Shown here: positions 1 to 8,821 of the stretch, one piece after another
How positions within the stretch are numbered: the first letter of the stretch is position 1
How the letters are laid out: every line of letters starts with the position of its first letter
Assembly: GCA_031553225.1 (NCBI GenBank)
Contig: JAVBLU010000001.1
Coordinates: 62,001-126,000 of the forward strand
DNA length: 64,000 nt
Direction: 5' to 3'
Origin: JAVBLU01 sp031553225
GTDB lineage: Bacteria > Bacillota > Clostridia > Christensenellales > UBA1750
The notes under the pieces: model-generated
The model's input: only the letters and a program-made list of their open reading frames with translations
Database searches by the model: none
What the model was told of the DNA's origin: nothing
Translations under genes and position numbers: made by a program

Positions 1-63
1 GGCGCACGCAAGGCCGGAGCGAGCCATGCCCACCACCAGCCAACGTGTTCCTGCCACCTGCAT
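1..63 (-). CDS. murD: MurD, UDP-N-acetylmuramoylalanine--D-glutamate ligase (N-terminal fragment)
   Basis: Only the first 21 codons lie in the window and the gene runs off the left edge. The minus-strand reading gives MQVAGTRWLVVGMARSGLAC, which matches the N-terminal nucleotide-binding-like strand and loop of MurD (VVGxxxSG). An AGGAGGG ribosome site sits 6 bases before the ATG. It follows mraY by 23 bases in the same direction, which is the normal dcw order. MurD adds D-glutamate to UDP-MurNAc-L-Ala in the cytoplasm. Identification rests on a short peptide plus synteny. Confidence 0.85.
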   Translation of the reverse strand, partial: MQVAGTRWLVVGMARSGLACA

Positions 64-86
64 GGGAAACCCTCCTCGTAGCCCCG

Positions 87-1073
87 CTATGATAAGGACA
101 GAAGCGTTATCAGGCCCATGATCGCCGTTGCCATCATGTAGCCCGCCACCACTTGCGTCTCAGACGCGCCCCCCAGCTCAAAGTGGTGGTGCAGAGGGGC
201 CATGCGGAAAACCCGCTTGCCCCGCAGCTTTACGGAACCGATTTGAATGATGTCGGACAGAGAGGACAAGACATACATGATGCCCACGATGGGGATAACC
301 AGCGCCGTCCTGGTAAAGAGCGCCACGGCGATCACCGCGCCGCCCAGCGCCATGGAGCCCGTGTCTCCCATGATCACCTTCGCCGGGAAGGAGTTGTAGC
401 GCAAGAACCCAAGGCAGGCACCCGCCACGACGCCGGCGAATACGGCGCTGGCAAATGGCAGGTCGGCCATGCGGGCGGCGGTGGCGATAAAAAGCGCAAG
501 CAGCGCCATAACGGCCATTGTCAGCGTGGTGACGCCCGCAAGCAGGCCGTCCACGCCGTCCAGCAGGTTGGATGAGTTCGTCATGGCCACCACGCAGAAC
601 GCCGCAAAAGGGATGTAGAAGACGCCCAGATCCCATGTGGCGTTGAAAAAAGGCACGACGAGCGTAGAGCCGATGCTCGGATGAAAGTAACAGTACAGTG
701 CGACGCCCAGGCCGATGATGATCTGGCCGAGAATTTTCTGCAGGCCGCGCAAGCCCATGGACCGCTTCTTGACCACCTTGATGTAGTCGTCCGCGAAGCC
801 GATCAGGCCGCAGGCCGTGGTGCAGCCCACGAGCACGAGCATCTCCTTGAAGCGGGACGCGCCGGGGGCAAAGATAAGCGCCGTAACGCAGATGGCCGCC
901 CACATCATGATGCCGCCCATCGTGGGTATGCCCTGCTTCTTCAGATGCGTGCGCGGGCCGTCGGTGCGAACGGTCTGCCCCACCCTTAGCCTTCTTAGGG
1001 CGGGAATGACCAGCGGACCCAGTGCGAGCGCCCCCAAAAAGGATACGATGACGGCGATGATCAGCCTTTGCAT
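87..1073 (-). CDS. mraY: MraY, phospho-N-acetylmuramoyl-pentapeptide transferase
   Basis: Integral membrane enzyme that transfers phospho-MurNAc-pentapeptide to undecaprenyl phosphate, making lipid I. The 328-residue protein shows the family signatures: FADDYIK in the first cytoplasmic loop, NSSNLLDGVDGL, MGDTGSMALGG, and the HHHFE histidine cluster near the C terminus, among about ten hydrophobic segments. The reading frame is open further upstream, but the ATG at 1073 has AAGGAG ten bases before it and yields the usual MQRLIIAVI membrane start. It lies directly downstream of murE with 63 bases between them; murF, normally in this gap, is absent. Confidence 0.96.
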   Translation of the reverse strand: MQRLIIAVIVSFLGALALGPLVIPALRRLRVGQTVRTDGPRTHLKKQGIPTMGGIMMWAAICVTALIFAPGASRFKEMLVLVGCTTACGLIGFADDYIKVVKKRSMGLRGLQKILGQIIIGLGVALYCYFHPSIGSTLVVPFFNATWDLGVFYIPFAAFCVVAMTNSSNLLDGVDGLLAGVTTLTMAVMALLALFIATAARMADLPFASAVFAGVVAGACLGFLRYNSFPAKVIMGDTGSMALGGAVIAVALFTRTALVIPIVGIMYVLSSLSDIIQIGSVKLRGKRVFRMAPLHHHFELGGASETQVVAGYMMATAIMGLITLLSLS

Positions 1074-1096
1074 CCTTACATGTCTCCTTGGTTGTA

Positions 1097-1114
1097 TTGT
1101 CCACACGTGGACAA
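1097..1114. repeat. 18-bp dyad between murE and mraY
   Basis: Arms TTGTCCAC and GTGGACAA flank a 2-base centre. It lies in the short murE-mraY gap, about 25 bases upstream of the mraY start. As RNA it could form a 7-bp stem with a CACG loop. There is no U-tract, so it does not look like a terminator. It may be an operator, an mRNA-processing hairpin or chance. Confidence 0.4.
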
Positions 1115-1136
1115 CACCATCATATGTGGCACAGCG

Positions 1137-2588
1137 CTAAGGCATGACCGCGCCCGTCTCGCGCAGGATCTCCTGTACGACCACGCGCTCGTCGAAGGGA
1201 TGTTTCACGCCCAGACGTTCCTGGTACGTCTCGTGCCCCTTGCCGGCCAGCAGCACCACGTCGCCCGGCTGTGCGATGGCAAGCGCGCGGCGGATCGCCT
1301 CCCGCCTGCTTTCGATAATCTCGTAGGGCGTGCCCGTAGGCGCAAGCCCGCCTTCGATCTGGGTGATGATCTCCATGGGCTCTTCAAAGCGCGGGTTGTC
1401 GGAAGTGAGGATCACGTAGTCGGCGATGTCGCCGGCAATCTTGCCCATGATAGGGCGCTTGCGATTATCGCGCATGCCCCCGCATCCGAACAGAGCGATC
1501 ACGCGGCCCTTGGCGAAGGAGCGCACGGCCGTGAGGATGTTCTGCAGCGAGTCGGGCGAGTGTGCGTAGTCGAGCACCACGCTGTAGGGCGTGCCCGTGC
1601 GCAGCCGCTCCATGCGGCCGGGCACCACCTGCAGATCGGCGATGCCGTGTATCACCTGCTCCAGCGGAAGTCCCAGCACCCAGCAGGCCGTTGCCGCTGC
1701 CAGCGTGTTGTACACGTTGAACAGGGCGCTCACCTGCATACGCACGGGCAGATCGTGCTCGCCCAGCGTCATGCGGAAGCTCAGGCCGTTCTCGTCCAGT
1801 TCGATGTCGTTGGCGTGCGCGTCGCTTGGGTGTGAGATGGCGTATGTGGTCACCGGGCCGCCGAACCCGTCCACAAACCAAAGCGCGCGGTCGGCGTCCA
1901 GGTTGATGACGGCATGGCGGCACAGCTCCTTGCTGAACAGGCGTTTCTTGGCCAGCGCATAAGTGTCCATGTCGCCAAAGTAGTCCAGATGGTCCTGGGT
2001 GAAGTTCGTCATTACGGCCACCTCGTAGGTGACGCCGTCCAGGCGGTGCTGATCCAGGCCGTGGGCCGATGTCTCCATCACGCACAGCTGCACGCCCTCG
2101 TCCACCATCTGCCGCAGAAGCCTGTGCAGGTCAATCGCCTCGGGGGTGTTCAGGTCTGCCGAGTCCAGCTTATCTCCGATCATGCGGCCAAGCGAACCGA
2201 TCAGCCCCACCTTCATGCCACAGGCTTCGCAGGCGCACTTGATCATGTGCGCCGTGGACGTTTTACCTTTGGTGCCGCCGACCGCCACCATGACAAGCTG
2301 ATCGGCCGGGCGGCCGTAAAAGTTGGCGGCCGCGACCGACATGGCCGTGCGAACGCTGTCCACAACGGCCTGGGGCAGGTCGATGGGCAGCGGACGCTCC
2401 ACGATCAGCGCGCCCGCTCCGGCGTCGGCCGCACGCTGCGCAAAGTCGTGTCCATCGGCGACCAGCCCAGGCACGCAGAAGAAGGCGTCGCCGGGCTGCA
2501 GTTTGCGCGAATCATAGCACAGGCCGCTCACCTGCGCGTCGTTGCGCAAGGTGGCGCCCGTGCCGGAAAGTACTTCGCTCAGAAGCAT
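1137..2588 (-). CDS. murE: MurE, UDP-MurNAc-tripeptide synthetase (meso-DAP type)
   Basis: ATP-dependent cytoplasmic ligase that adds the third residue of the peptidoglycan stem peptide. The 483-residue protein has the Mur-ligase ATP loop GGTKGKTS at residues 104-111 and the central motif TNFTQDHLDYFG. DNPR at 397-400 is the signature of enzymes that add meso-diaminopimelate; lysine-adding enzymes differ there. So the wall is probably the meso-DAP type. The start is ATG 2588. It is preceded by the PASTA PBP in the same direction and followed by mraY. Confidence 0.96.
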   Translation of the reverse strand: MLLSEVLSGTGATLRNDAQVSGLCYDSRKLQPGDAFFCVPGLVADGHDFAQRAADAGAGALIVERPLPIDLPQAVVDSVRTAMSVAAANFYGRPADQLVMVAVGGTKGKTSTAHMIKCACEACGMKVGLIGSLGRMIGDKLDSADLNTPEAIDLHRLLRQMVDEGVQLCVMETSAHGLDQHRLDGVTYEVAVMTNFTQDHLDYFGDMDTYALAKKRLFSKELCRHAVINLDADRALWFVDGFGGPVTTYAISHPSDAHANDIELDENGLSFRMTLGEHDLPVRMQVSALFNVYNTLAAATACWVLGLPLEQVIHGIADLQVVPGRMERLRTGTPYSVVLDYAHSPDSLQNILTAVRSFAKGRVIALFGCGGMRDNRKRPIMGKIAGDIADYVILTSDNPRFEEPMEIITQIEGGLAPTGTPYEIIESRREAIRRALAIAQPGDVVLLAGKGHETYQERLGVKHPFDERVVVQEILRETGAVMP

Positions 2589-2624
2589 CGCACTACCTCA
2601 TTTCATAAAAGCCAGCGCCGTGGT

Positions 2625-4760
2625 TCAGGGCTGGGCGAATTTTACTTCCACCGTGGCGCCGGGCGCTTGCAGCGCGCCTGCCGCGGGCGTTTGCGATACG
2701 GCCACGCCCGTGCCGGACAGCTTCATCTGCAGGCCCGCCGCCCGCAGCGTGCGGTTCGCCTCGATGAGCGACTTGCCCGCCACGTCCGGTACCTCCACCA
2801 GATCGGCGGTGGGTTCGTCCGTCTTCTGCAGATATGCCATCACGAGCGACCCAAGCGGCACGCTGGCACCCGGCGGAGGCAGCTGCTCAACCACCTTGGC
2901 GCCAGCACCGTCGGTGATCACCTGCAGCCCGGCGCTTTGCAGCGTCTGCGTGGCTTCCGCCAGCACCATGCCCTGCACGTCCGGAACGGTGGCCGTCTTG
3001 CCGGTCAGGTCCTTCTCGCCGGCCTTGTACGCGGGGCGCACGTCCAGATACTTAAGCGTCTCCTCGAGCACCTGCTTGGCGTAGGGCGCGGCGGTGGTCG
3101 AACCAAAGTCCGGCCTCAGGGACGGTTCGTCGTTGATGACGAGCACCGCCACGCGCGGATCGTCCATGGGCGCGAAGCCCACGAAGGAGCACACGTGCAC
3201 ATCGGTGCGGATCTTGCCGTTTTCGTACTTTTGGGCCGTGCCGGTCTTTCCCCCCACGCGGTAGCCAGGGATGTAGGCGTTGCGCCCGCCGCCCTGCTCC
3301 ACCACCTGCTCCAGGATCGCGCGCATGGTGGCGCTTGTTTCCTCGGAGATGGGATGCGCGAGCACCTGCGGTTCGTACGTTTTAACGATGTTGCCGTCCA
3401 CGTCCGTCACTTGGGAAACGATGGTCGGCTTCATTAAGTAACCGCCGTTGACGATTGCACAGGCCGCGTTGATCATCTGCAGCGGCGTGACGGCTACGCT
3501 CTGGCCAAAGGCAATGCGTGCAAGGTCCACGTTCTTGACGTACTTGGGCGACATGACGATACCGATGGCCTCGCCGGACAGCTCCGAACCTGTAGTCTTT
3601 CCAAACCCGAACCCGTCGATGTAATTGTAGAGCTTCTCCTTGCCAAGGCGCAGGCCAAGCTCCACAAAAACGGGGTTGCAGGAGTTCATAACGGCCTGGG
3701 TAAGCGTCTCGCGGCCGTGCGGATCGCCCGTGCGCCAGCAGCGGATTTTGTCCCCGTCCACGATGATGGAGCCGTGGCAGTTGAATACCTCGTCCGGGTT
3801 GCTGAGCTTTTCCTCAAGCGCGGCGGCTGTGGTGATCATCTTGAAGGTGGAGCCGGGCTCGTAGTTGTCCGTCACGCATCCGTTGCGCATCAGGCTGGAC
3901 AGGAGCGACAGATCGTCGCGCGGCGGGCTGTTCAGGTCGAAGTCCGGTATGTTTACCATGGCCAGGATGGCCGATGTACGCACGTCCATCACGATGCACT
4001 GCATGCGCTTGGCGCCGGTGTCGGCCATGGCCTGGCGCATGGCGCGCTCGGCCACGCCTTGAACAACGGCATCAACGGTCAAAACAACGTTTTGACCGTC
4101 CTGCGGTTCAACGAATGTGTCGCCTGTACCGGGCAGGCGGCGGCCCTTTGCGTCCTTCTCGCTTTTGATGCTGCCGTTGAGGCCCGCCAGCACGGCGTTC
4201 AGCGTAAGCTCAAGGCCGTCCTGGCCTTTGCCGGAGATGTTGCAAAAGCCGAGCACCTGCGTGAGAAAATCGCCCTGCGGGTAATACCGGCGGGAGGTTT
4301 CCGTGAGCTCCACGCCCTTCAGGCCGCTTTGTTTGAGCGCGTCCAAAAGCGGCCGCGCCTGTTCGGGCTCCAGCTGGCGCGCCAGGGTGTGGTCGGCCTT
4401 GCTCGTGTCCATCGCCCGCTCGTATACGGCTTGCTCGTCCAGGCCCAGATATGGAGCCACAAGCGCCGCAAGCTCGCGCTGCTTGTCCTTGGTGACGCGG
4501 GCGGGCGTGAGCACCACGTCCAACGCCGAGGCGGACTGCGCGAGCACCTTTCCCGTCGCGTCCAAAATCATGCCGCGCTTGGGCGCTACGGTGGCGGTGC
4601 GTTCCCACTGATTCTTGCCTTCCTGGCGCATCTCCTCGCCCCGGTACAGCATCCAGTACCCAAGCCGCCCGCCCAGCAGCGTGAAACACAAGCCGAACCC
4701 AATGAATACGGCGAGTATGCGGGTGCGCAGGCTTGTGGACTGCTTGATGGTATGCTGCAT
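2625..4760 (-). CDS. SpoVD/PBP2-type class B penicillin-binding protein with two PASTA domains
   Basis: A DD-transpeptidase that cross-links septal or spore peptidoglycan, anchored by one N-terminal membrane helix (about residues 13-38). Of 711 residues, about 40-220 form the PBP dimerisation domain. The transpeptidase domain has all three motifs: S304-T-F-K307, S360-C-N362 and K505-T-G507. Two PASTA domains follow (about 590-650 and 652-711). In Bacillota this position in the dcw cluster is held by FtsI/PbpB, SpoVD or both; only one such gene is present here. Two terminal PASTA domains do not by themselves settle division versus sporulation. Confidence 0.93.
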   Translation of the reverse strand: MQHTIKQSTSLRTRILAVFIGFGLCFTLLGGRLGYWMLYRGEEMRQEGKNQWERTATVAPKRGMILDATGKVLAQSASALDVVLTPARVTKDKQRELAALVAPYLGLDEQAVYERAMDTSKADHTLARQLEPEQARPLLDALKQSGLKGVELTETSRRYYPQGDFLTQVLGFCNISGKGQDGLELTLNAVLAGLNGSIKSEKDAKGRRLPGTGDTFVEPQDGQNVVLTVDAVVQGVAERAMRQAMADTGAKRMQCIVMDVRTSAILAMVNIPDFDLNSPPRDDLSLLSSLMRNGCVTDNYEPGSTFKMITTAAALEEKLSNPDEVFNCHGSIIVDGDKIRCWRTGDPHGRETLTQAVMNSCNPVFVELGLRLGKEKLYNYIDGFGFGKTTGSELSGEAIGIVMSPKYVKNVDLARIAFGQSVAVTPLQMINAACAIVNGGYLMKPTIVSQVTDVDGNIVKTYEPQVLAHPISEETSATMRAILEQVVEQGGGRNAYIPGYRVGGKTGTAQKYENGKIRTDVHVCSFVGFAPMDDPRVAVLVINDEPSLRPDFGSTTAAPYAKQVLEETLKYLDVRPAYKAGEKDLTGKTATVPDVQGMVLAEATQTLQSAGLQVITDGAGAKVVEQLPPPGASVPLGSLVMAYLQKTDEPTADLVEVPDVAGKSLIEANRTLRAAGLQMKLSGTGVAVSQTPAAGALQAPGATVEVKFAQP

Positions 4761-4790
4761 GCAGAGCTCCTGACGCTTTGATGTGCCCGC

Positions 4791-5324
4791 CTACTTCCCC
4801 ACGATGAGGTTCCACAGCCGCACGTACGAGGGTGTGACGGCTACGGGCGGCGGGGCGGGTTCCTTAGAGGCCGCCAGCGGCGGCAGTGTGACCAGGCGAA
4901 TCTGGTCCTCGGCGGGGTAATCCATGCCCAGCTTGTCGCGCGCCTGCTGCTGGATGGTGTGAATGTTGTCGTTGCGGGAGATGGCCAGGCGGTAGTCGTC
5001 CGCTTGCTTAAGCACGCGCTGCAGCTCGTCGCTGGCGCCGCGGTATGCCCGCTTGCCCTGAGCGACCAAGGCGTTTTGCCACACCAGGCCAAACAGCGCG
5101 GCAAAACACATAAGGCCTGCCGCATACAGCACGAGCGCCCGCGGAAGGGCAGCGCGGCGGCGCTTCTCCTCTGCCGCGCGACGGTGCTCCTGCGCCCTGC
5201 GCTTATGCGCTTGCGGGTTTTGCCCGTAGCGCTCGGCGAGTATGCGGCGGCTCTCCTCCGAGAGCGGCGCATGCGTGGCGGTCATCTCTTGCGTACGGCG
5301 CTCGTACCCCACTACTGACATCAT
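4791..5324 (-). CDS. ftsL: FtsL-like cell division protein
   Basis: A bitopic membrane protein of about 177 residues. It has a charged cytoplasmic N-terminal segment, one membrane helix (ALVLYAAGLMCFAALFGLVW), then a heptad-like stretch and the ARDKLGMDYP sequence common in FtsL/DivIC-like proteins. It should act in the divisome with FtsB/DivIC-type partners. The gene lies between rsmH and the PBP, the standard ftsL place. Two adjacent ATGs (5324, 5321) follow GGAAGGTGAG; the second has the better ribosome-site spacing. FtsL sequences are poorly conserved, so the name rests on architecture plus synteny. Confidence 0.82.
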   Translation of the reverse strand: MMSVVGYERRTQEMTATHAPLSEESRRILAERYGQNPQAHKRRAQEHRRAAEEKRRRAALPRALVLYAAGLMCFAALFGLVWQNALVAQGKRAYRGASDELQRVLKQADDYRLAISRNDNIHTIQQQARDKLGMDYPAEDQIRLVTLPPLAASKEPAPPPVAVTPSYVRLWNLIVGK

Positions 5325-5353
5325 ACTCACCTTCCGGCGTGATATAGAACAAG

Positions 5354-6283
5354 CTACAGGCGCTGGGCCACGCGAAGGCGCGCGGAACGAGCGCGCGGGT
5401 TGTCGTCCATCTCCTGCTGGCCGGGCGCCGCGCCGCCGCGCAGAACCTCCATGGCCGTTGGTTTTTTTCCGCAGACGCACATGGGCGCTTTGGGCGGGCA
5501 GGTGCACGGGTGCACGCGCTCACGAATGAACTCCTTGACGATGCGGTCCTCCAGGGAGTGAAAGGTGATCACGGCCAAGCGGCCGCCGGGAAGGAGTTGG
5601 CCAAACGCGCCCGTAAGCGCGCCGGGCAGCAGGTCCAGCTCGCCGTTCACCTCGATGCGCACGCCCTGAAAGGTGCGCCGCGCGGGGTGCGGGCCGCCCT
5701 TTTTGGCAAACCCCGGCATGGCGGCCACAACAACGTCGCATAGCTGGGTCGTGGTGGCAATCGGGCGCTTCGCCACAATGGCGCGGGCGATGCGGAAGGC
5801 GTGCCGCTCCTCGCCATAGTCGCGCAGCACGCGGGTCAGCTCATCCAGGGAGTAGCCGTTGATCACATCCGCGGCGCTCAGCTCCTGCGCGGGGTCCATG
5901 CGCATGTCCAGAGGGGCTTCATGCTGGTAGGAGAAGCCCCGCGACGGCTCGTCAAACTGGTAGGAGGAAACGCCCAGATCCAGAAGGATGCCCGTCACCC
6001 CCGCCACGCCAAGGCCGCTGAGGAGGGCCGGCATGTCCGCGAAGTTGCCGCGCACGGCGGTAAAACGCCCGTCGAAGGGCGCAAGACGGCGGCTGGCGGC
6101 GGCGATGGCCGCCGGGTCGCGGTCGATCCCCACCAGGCGCGACCGGGTGGACGAGAGCACGAGCTGTGCATGCCCGCCTCCGCCGAGCGTTCCGTCCACA
6201 TAGACGGCGTTTTCCCCCGCATCGGTAATCAGGCTGCGCCCAACCTCCTCATACAGGACGGGCACATGGGCGAACCCGCTCAC
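5354..6283 (-). CDS. rsmH: RsmH, 16S rRNA (cytosine-1402-N4)-methyltransferase
   Basis: SAM-dependent methylation of C1402 in 16S rRNA. The 309-residue protein begins VSGFAHVPVLYEEV. It contains the YVDGTLGGGGHA SAM-binding loop, GILLDLGVSSYQFDE and ITFHSLEDRIVKEF, all typical of RsmH (MraW). The frame stays open upstream, but the GTG at 6283 overlaps the mraZ stop as GTGA and restores the usual N terminus, so translation is probably coupled to mraZ. Confidence 0.95.
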   Translation of the reverse strand: MSGFAHVPVLYEEVGRSLITDAGENAVYVDGTLGGGGHAQLVLSSTRSRLVGIDRDPAAIAAASRRLAPFDGRFTAVRGNFADMPALLSGLGVAGVTGILLDLGVSSYQFDEPSRGFSYQHEAPLDMRMDPAQELSAADVINGYSLDELTRVLRDYGEERHAFRIARAIVAKRPIATTTQLCDVVVAAMPGFAKKGGPHPARRTFQGVRIEVNGELDLLPGALTGAFGQLLPGGRLAVITFHSLEDRIVKEFIRERVHPCTCPPKAPMCVCGKKPTAMEVLRGGAAPGQQEMDDNPRARSARLRVAQRL

Positions 6284-6720
6284 GGTTTGCTCACCGCAGG
6301 CGCAAGATGGCCGCGCAGCTGCCCGGTGTACGCTTTGAAGTCGTTCTTCTGCCACAGCTCCAGCTTGTTGTTGGAGCCGGCCAGAATCAGATCGCCGGTG
6401 AGGCCCATATCCTCGCGCAGGTTTTGCGGCACGAGCACACGGCCGCCGCCGTCCACGTCGTTGTCCGATTCCGAAAAACGCATGAACTGCTCCAGACGCT
6501 GCATGTCCATCTCGCTCTCTTCCGCCCGCTGGGCAAGCGCCGCGTAGGCGGCCTCCCAGGTGGCGGCGGGATAAATATACAAGCAGTTGACATTGGCGGC
6601 CTGAAAGATGACCTTACCGCCCAGTTGCGGCCGAAATTTGACGGGTATGACAAGGCGGCCCTTAGGATCTACCTTCACAGGGCAATACCCGGCAAACCGC
6701 GGTCCTTCGGCCACTCTCAT
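6280..6720 (-). CDS. mraZ: MraZ, transcriptional regulator of the dcw cluster
   Basis: DNA-binding protein of the AbrB/MazE-like swapped-hairpin fold that regulates its own operon. The 146-residue protein has the two repeated half-motifs KVDPKGRLVIPVKFR and DGGGRVLVPQNLRE. It is first in the dcw cluster. Four direct TGG repeats spaced about 10 bases lie over its promoter (6752-6785), which is the pattern MraZ proteins recognise elsewhere. Its stop overlaps the rsmH start. Confidence 0.96.
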   Translation of the reverse strand: MRVAEGPRFAGYCPVKVDPKGRLVIPVKFRPQLGGKVIFQAANVNCLYIYPAATWEAAYAALAQRAEESEMDMQRLEQFMRFSESDNDVDGGGRVLVPQNLREDMGLTGDLILAGSNNKLELWQKNDFKAYTGQLRGHLAPAVSKP

Positions 6721-6751
6721 CCCTCCGCACTTATTATCGTGGGAATTACCG

Positions 6752-6785
6752 CCACTTTATAGCCATTCTAAACCACATAGCACCA
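6752..6785 (-). promoter_or_regulatory. MraZ-type operator: four TGG direct repeats
   Basis: Minus-strand TGG trinucleotides start at 6785, 6775, 6765 and 6754, in contexts AGTGG, TGTGG, AATGG and AGTGG, with 10, 10 and 11-base periods. They span the spacer, -10 and start region of the mraZ promoter. MraZ of E. coli is known to bind TGGGN repeats with 10-base periodicity, so autoregulation is a reasonable inference. Confidence 0.6.
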
Positions 6786-6793
6786 CTTTTCAA
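6765..6793 (-). promoter_or_regulatory. Promoter of the mraZ (dcw) operon
   Basis: On the minus strand, -35 TTGAAA (6793-6788), 17-base spacer, -10 TAGAAT (6770-6765). Good match to a housekeeping sigma-A promoter, about 45 bases upstream of the mraZ ATG. Confidence 0.75.
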
Positions 6794-6886
6794 CCCCAGA
6801 GATGAAAAAATAGGTGGAAAAGCCTTGAACACACCTCCGGGCTGCCGTACAGGCAATACGTTCACCATCTGTTCACGCCTTGGGTC

Positions 6887-6915
6887 TTGCCTGCCGCGCC
6901 TGTCCGCGGTATCAT
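6887..6915 (+). promoter_or_regulatory. Candidate promoter for the lipoprotein hydrolase
   Basis: -35 TTGCCT (6887-6892), 17-base spacer, -10 TATCAT (6910-6915), ending about 33 bases before the ATG at 6949. Confidence 0.5.
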
Positions 6916-6948
6916 GAACGGGTACCTTTACAGTGGAAAGGAAGATAC

Positions 6949-8745
6949 ATGCCCATGCATCACAACAGGAGGTTCCATGCCGCCGTGGCCGCGCTCGTGT
7001 GCGCGCTGCTGCTCGTCTCCTGCGGCAAGCCCGCTTCGCTCGTCAGCGACACGGACGGCAAGCTCCCCGACGGCATCATGCCCTTCACCCGCTCGCAAGA
7101 GCTTAAACCCCTGGCGGAGGACGTGGGTAACCGCCTAACCGCCGGCGATTATGCGGGTCTTGTCGCGCTATTTGACAAGACCATGAAGAAGCAGCTGCCC
7201 GCCGCGAAGCTGAAGTCCGCCTGGGAGGCCGCCAAGGGCGACATGGGCGCGTACGTCGACCTTGGCCTGCCCGAGGCCATCCAAGAAGGCGGCTGGGAGG
7301 TTATGGAGCTGCCCGTAAACTTTGAGCGCGGCACGCTCATCGTGCGCACGGTGTTTCGCCAAAGCAACGAGATCACCGGACTTTTCATCCGCGAGGGCCT
7401 CTACAAGGCCCTGCAGCTGGACGGGGCGGGCGTGGCGACCCTGGCCGGCAAGAGCGGCGAGCTGGTGACCCTCTTCAACCAGGGCAACTTTCAGGCGGCG
7501 TTGGACGCGATGTTCGACCCCGCTTTCGCTGGGCAAATCGACATGACGCAGCTGAGCGAAGCCTGGGCCATTACCGGCCAGCTGGGCGCATACAAGAGCG
7601 TGCACCCCGAGCAGGCCACATACAAATTCAACGAGGAGAACTTTACGAACATCCTGCACGTGCCCGTTGAATACGAGCAGGCCTCCTTCGTGCTTGAACT
7701 CATCTTCAACGGCCGCGACAAGCTGGTGGGTATGTATTTCCGCGATATGGCCGACCTGGAGTTCAAAGAGCCCGAACCGCCCGTTCCGCCGCCGGACACC
7801 GTGGCCGAGACGGAGGTCAGCATCCCTTCGCAGGAAGGGTACCCGCTCTCCGGCACGCTCACCATGCCCAAGGACGGCAAGGCTACCGCGGCCGTCGTAC
7901 TCGTGCACGGCTCCGGCCCCATGGATCGCGACGAGACGATGGGCGTGAACAAGCCCTTCCGCGATATCGCCTGGGCGCTGGCCAGCCAAGGCGTCGCCGT
8001 GCTGCGCTACGATAAGATCACCTACACTTACGGCCAGCAGCTGCAGGCTTCCGGCCGCATGGATCGCCTGACCGTGGACGATGAGACCGCCACCGATGCG
8101 CTGAGCGCCGTGAAGTTCCTCAAGGGACAGGAGGGCATCGACCCCGCCCGGGTGTTCATCGTCGGCCACAGCATGGGCGCTATGCTCGCCCCGTACATTC
8201 AAAGCAAAGGGGCGGGCGCGGCCGGGCTCATTTTGATGGCCGGATCGCCGCGCGCCATCTGGGAGATCATCGAGGACCAGCTGGTCATCCTCATCAACCA
8301 GATGCGCCAGAGCGGGCAGACCGAGCAGGCCAACTCGCTGCAGACGGCGCTGGACGACGGCCACAAGATTGCCCTGCGCGTGGCTTCCATGACCGACCAG
8401 GAAGCGCTTGACCCCAACAACGACGTCTACTCCCTTCCGGCGTGGTACCTGCGGCACTGGGCCGCCATCGACTCGCTTGCCCTGATGCGCGGCCTGAACA
8501 TCCCCGTGCTTGTGATGCAGGGCGAGCGGGACCGCCAGGTGTACGCCGACAAAGACTTTAAGCTATACCAAGACCAGCTGGCCGGCCAGACGAACATCAG
8601 CTTTAAGCTGTACCCGGGGCTAAACCACTCCTTGGGCGCGTACGACGGCGAAGAAAACCTCGACGTGACCATGGACTACAACACGAAGACCCCCGTGGAC
8701 CAACAGGTTCTCGCGGATATTCTTTCCTTCATTAAGGGACATTAG
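6949..8745 (+). CDS. Lipoprotein alpha/beta hydrolase with two DUF3887-like domains
   Basis: A 598-residue predicted lipoprotein. The signal peptide ends in LLVSC with Cys25 as the lipidation site. Two related modules of about 90 residues follow (about 45-135 and 145-250; both contain a G-D/N-Y/F...LFD/MFD pattern), resembling DUF3887. They precede an alpha/beta-hydrolase domain from about 290. The hydrolase shows VHGSGPMDRDE (oxyanion region), the nucleophile elbow GHSMG with Ser408, and a late His in LNHSLG. It is probably an extracytoplasmic esterase or acyl hydrolase; the substrate is unknown. The start at 6949 has GGAAAGGAAG before it. It is monocistronic, with its own terminator. Confidence 0.85.
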   Translation: MPMHHNRRFHAAVAALVCALLLVSCGKPASLVSDTDGKLPDGIMPFTRSQELKPLAEDVGNRLTAGDYAGLVALFDKTMKKQLPAAKLKSAWEAAKGDMGAYVDLGLPEAIQEGGWEVMELPVNFERGTLIVRTVFRQSNEITGLFIREGLYKALQLDGAGVATLAGKSGELVTLFNQGNFQAALDAMFDPAFAGQIDMTQLSEAWAITGQLGAYKSVHPEQATYKFNEENFTNILHVPVEYEQASFVLELIFNGRDKLVGMYFRDMADLEFKEPEPPVPPPDTVAETEVSIPSQEGYPLSGTLTMPKDGKATAAVVLVHGSGPMDRDETMGVNKPFRDIAWALASQGVAVLRYDKITYTYGQQLQASGRMDRLTVDDETATDALSAVKFLKGQEGIDPARVFIVGHSMGAMLAPYIQSKGAGAAGLILMAGSPRAIWEIIEDQLVILINQMRQSGQTEQANSLQTALDDGHKIALRVASMTDQEALDPNNDVYSLPAWYLRHWAAIDSLALMRGLNIPVLVMQGERDRQVYADKDFKLYQDQLAGQTNISFKLYPGLNHSLGAYDGEENLDVTMDYNTKTPVDQQVLADILSFIKGH

Positions 8746-8784
8746 CCGCGTTGCGACTTGCGCCGGATGGCTTGCCGCCGGTTT

Positions 8785-8821
8785 GGCCTGTCTTTCATTC
8801 CATTGAAAGACAGGCCTTTTT
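8785..8821 (+). terminator. Intrinsic terminator after the lipoprotein hydrolase
   Basis: A long stem (arms GGCCTGTCTTTCA and TGAAAGACAGGCC) followed by TTTTT. Its right arm also contains the -35 hexamer of the next promoter. Confidence 0.85.

Noticed and set aside
1097..1114. SOS (LexA) box between murE and mraY
   Set aside because: The dyad TTGTCCAC/GTGGACAA does not match the Gram-positive GAAC-N4-GTTC box.
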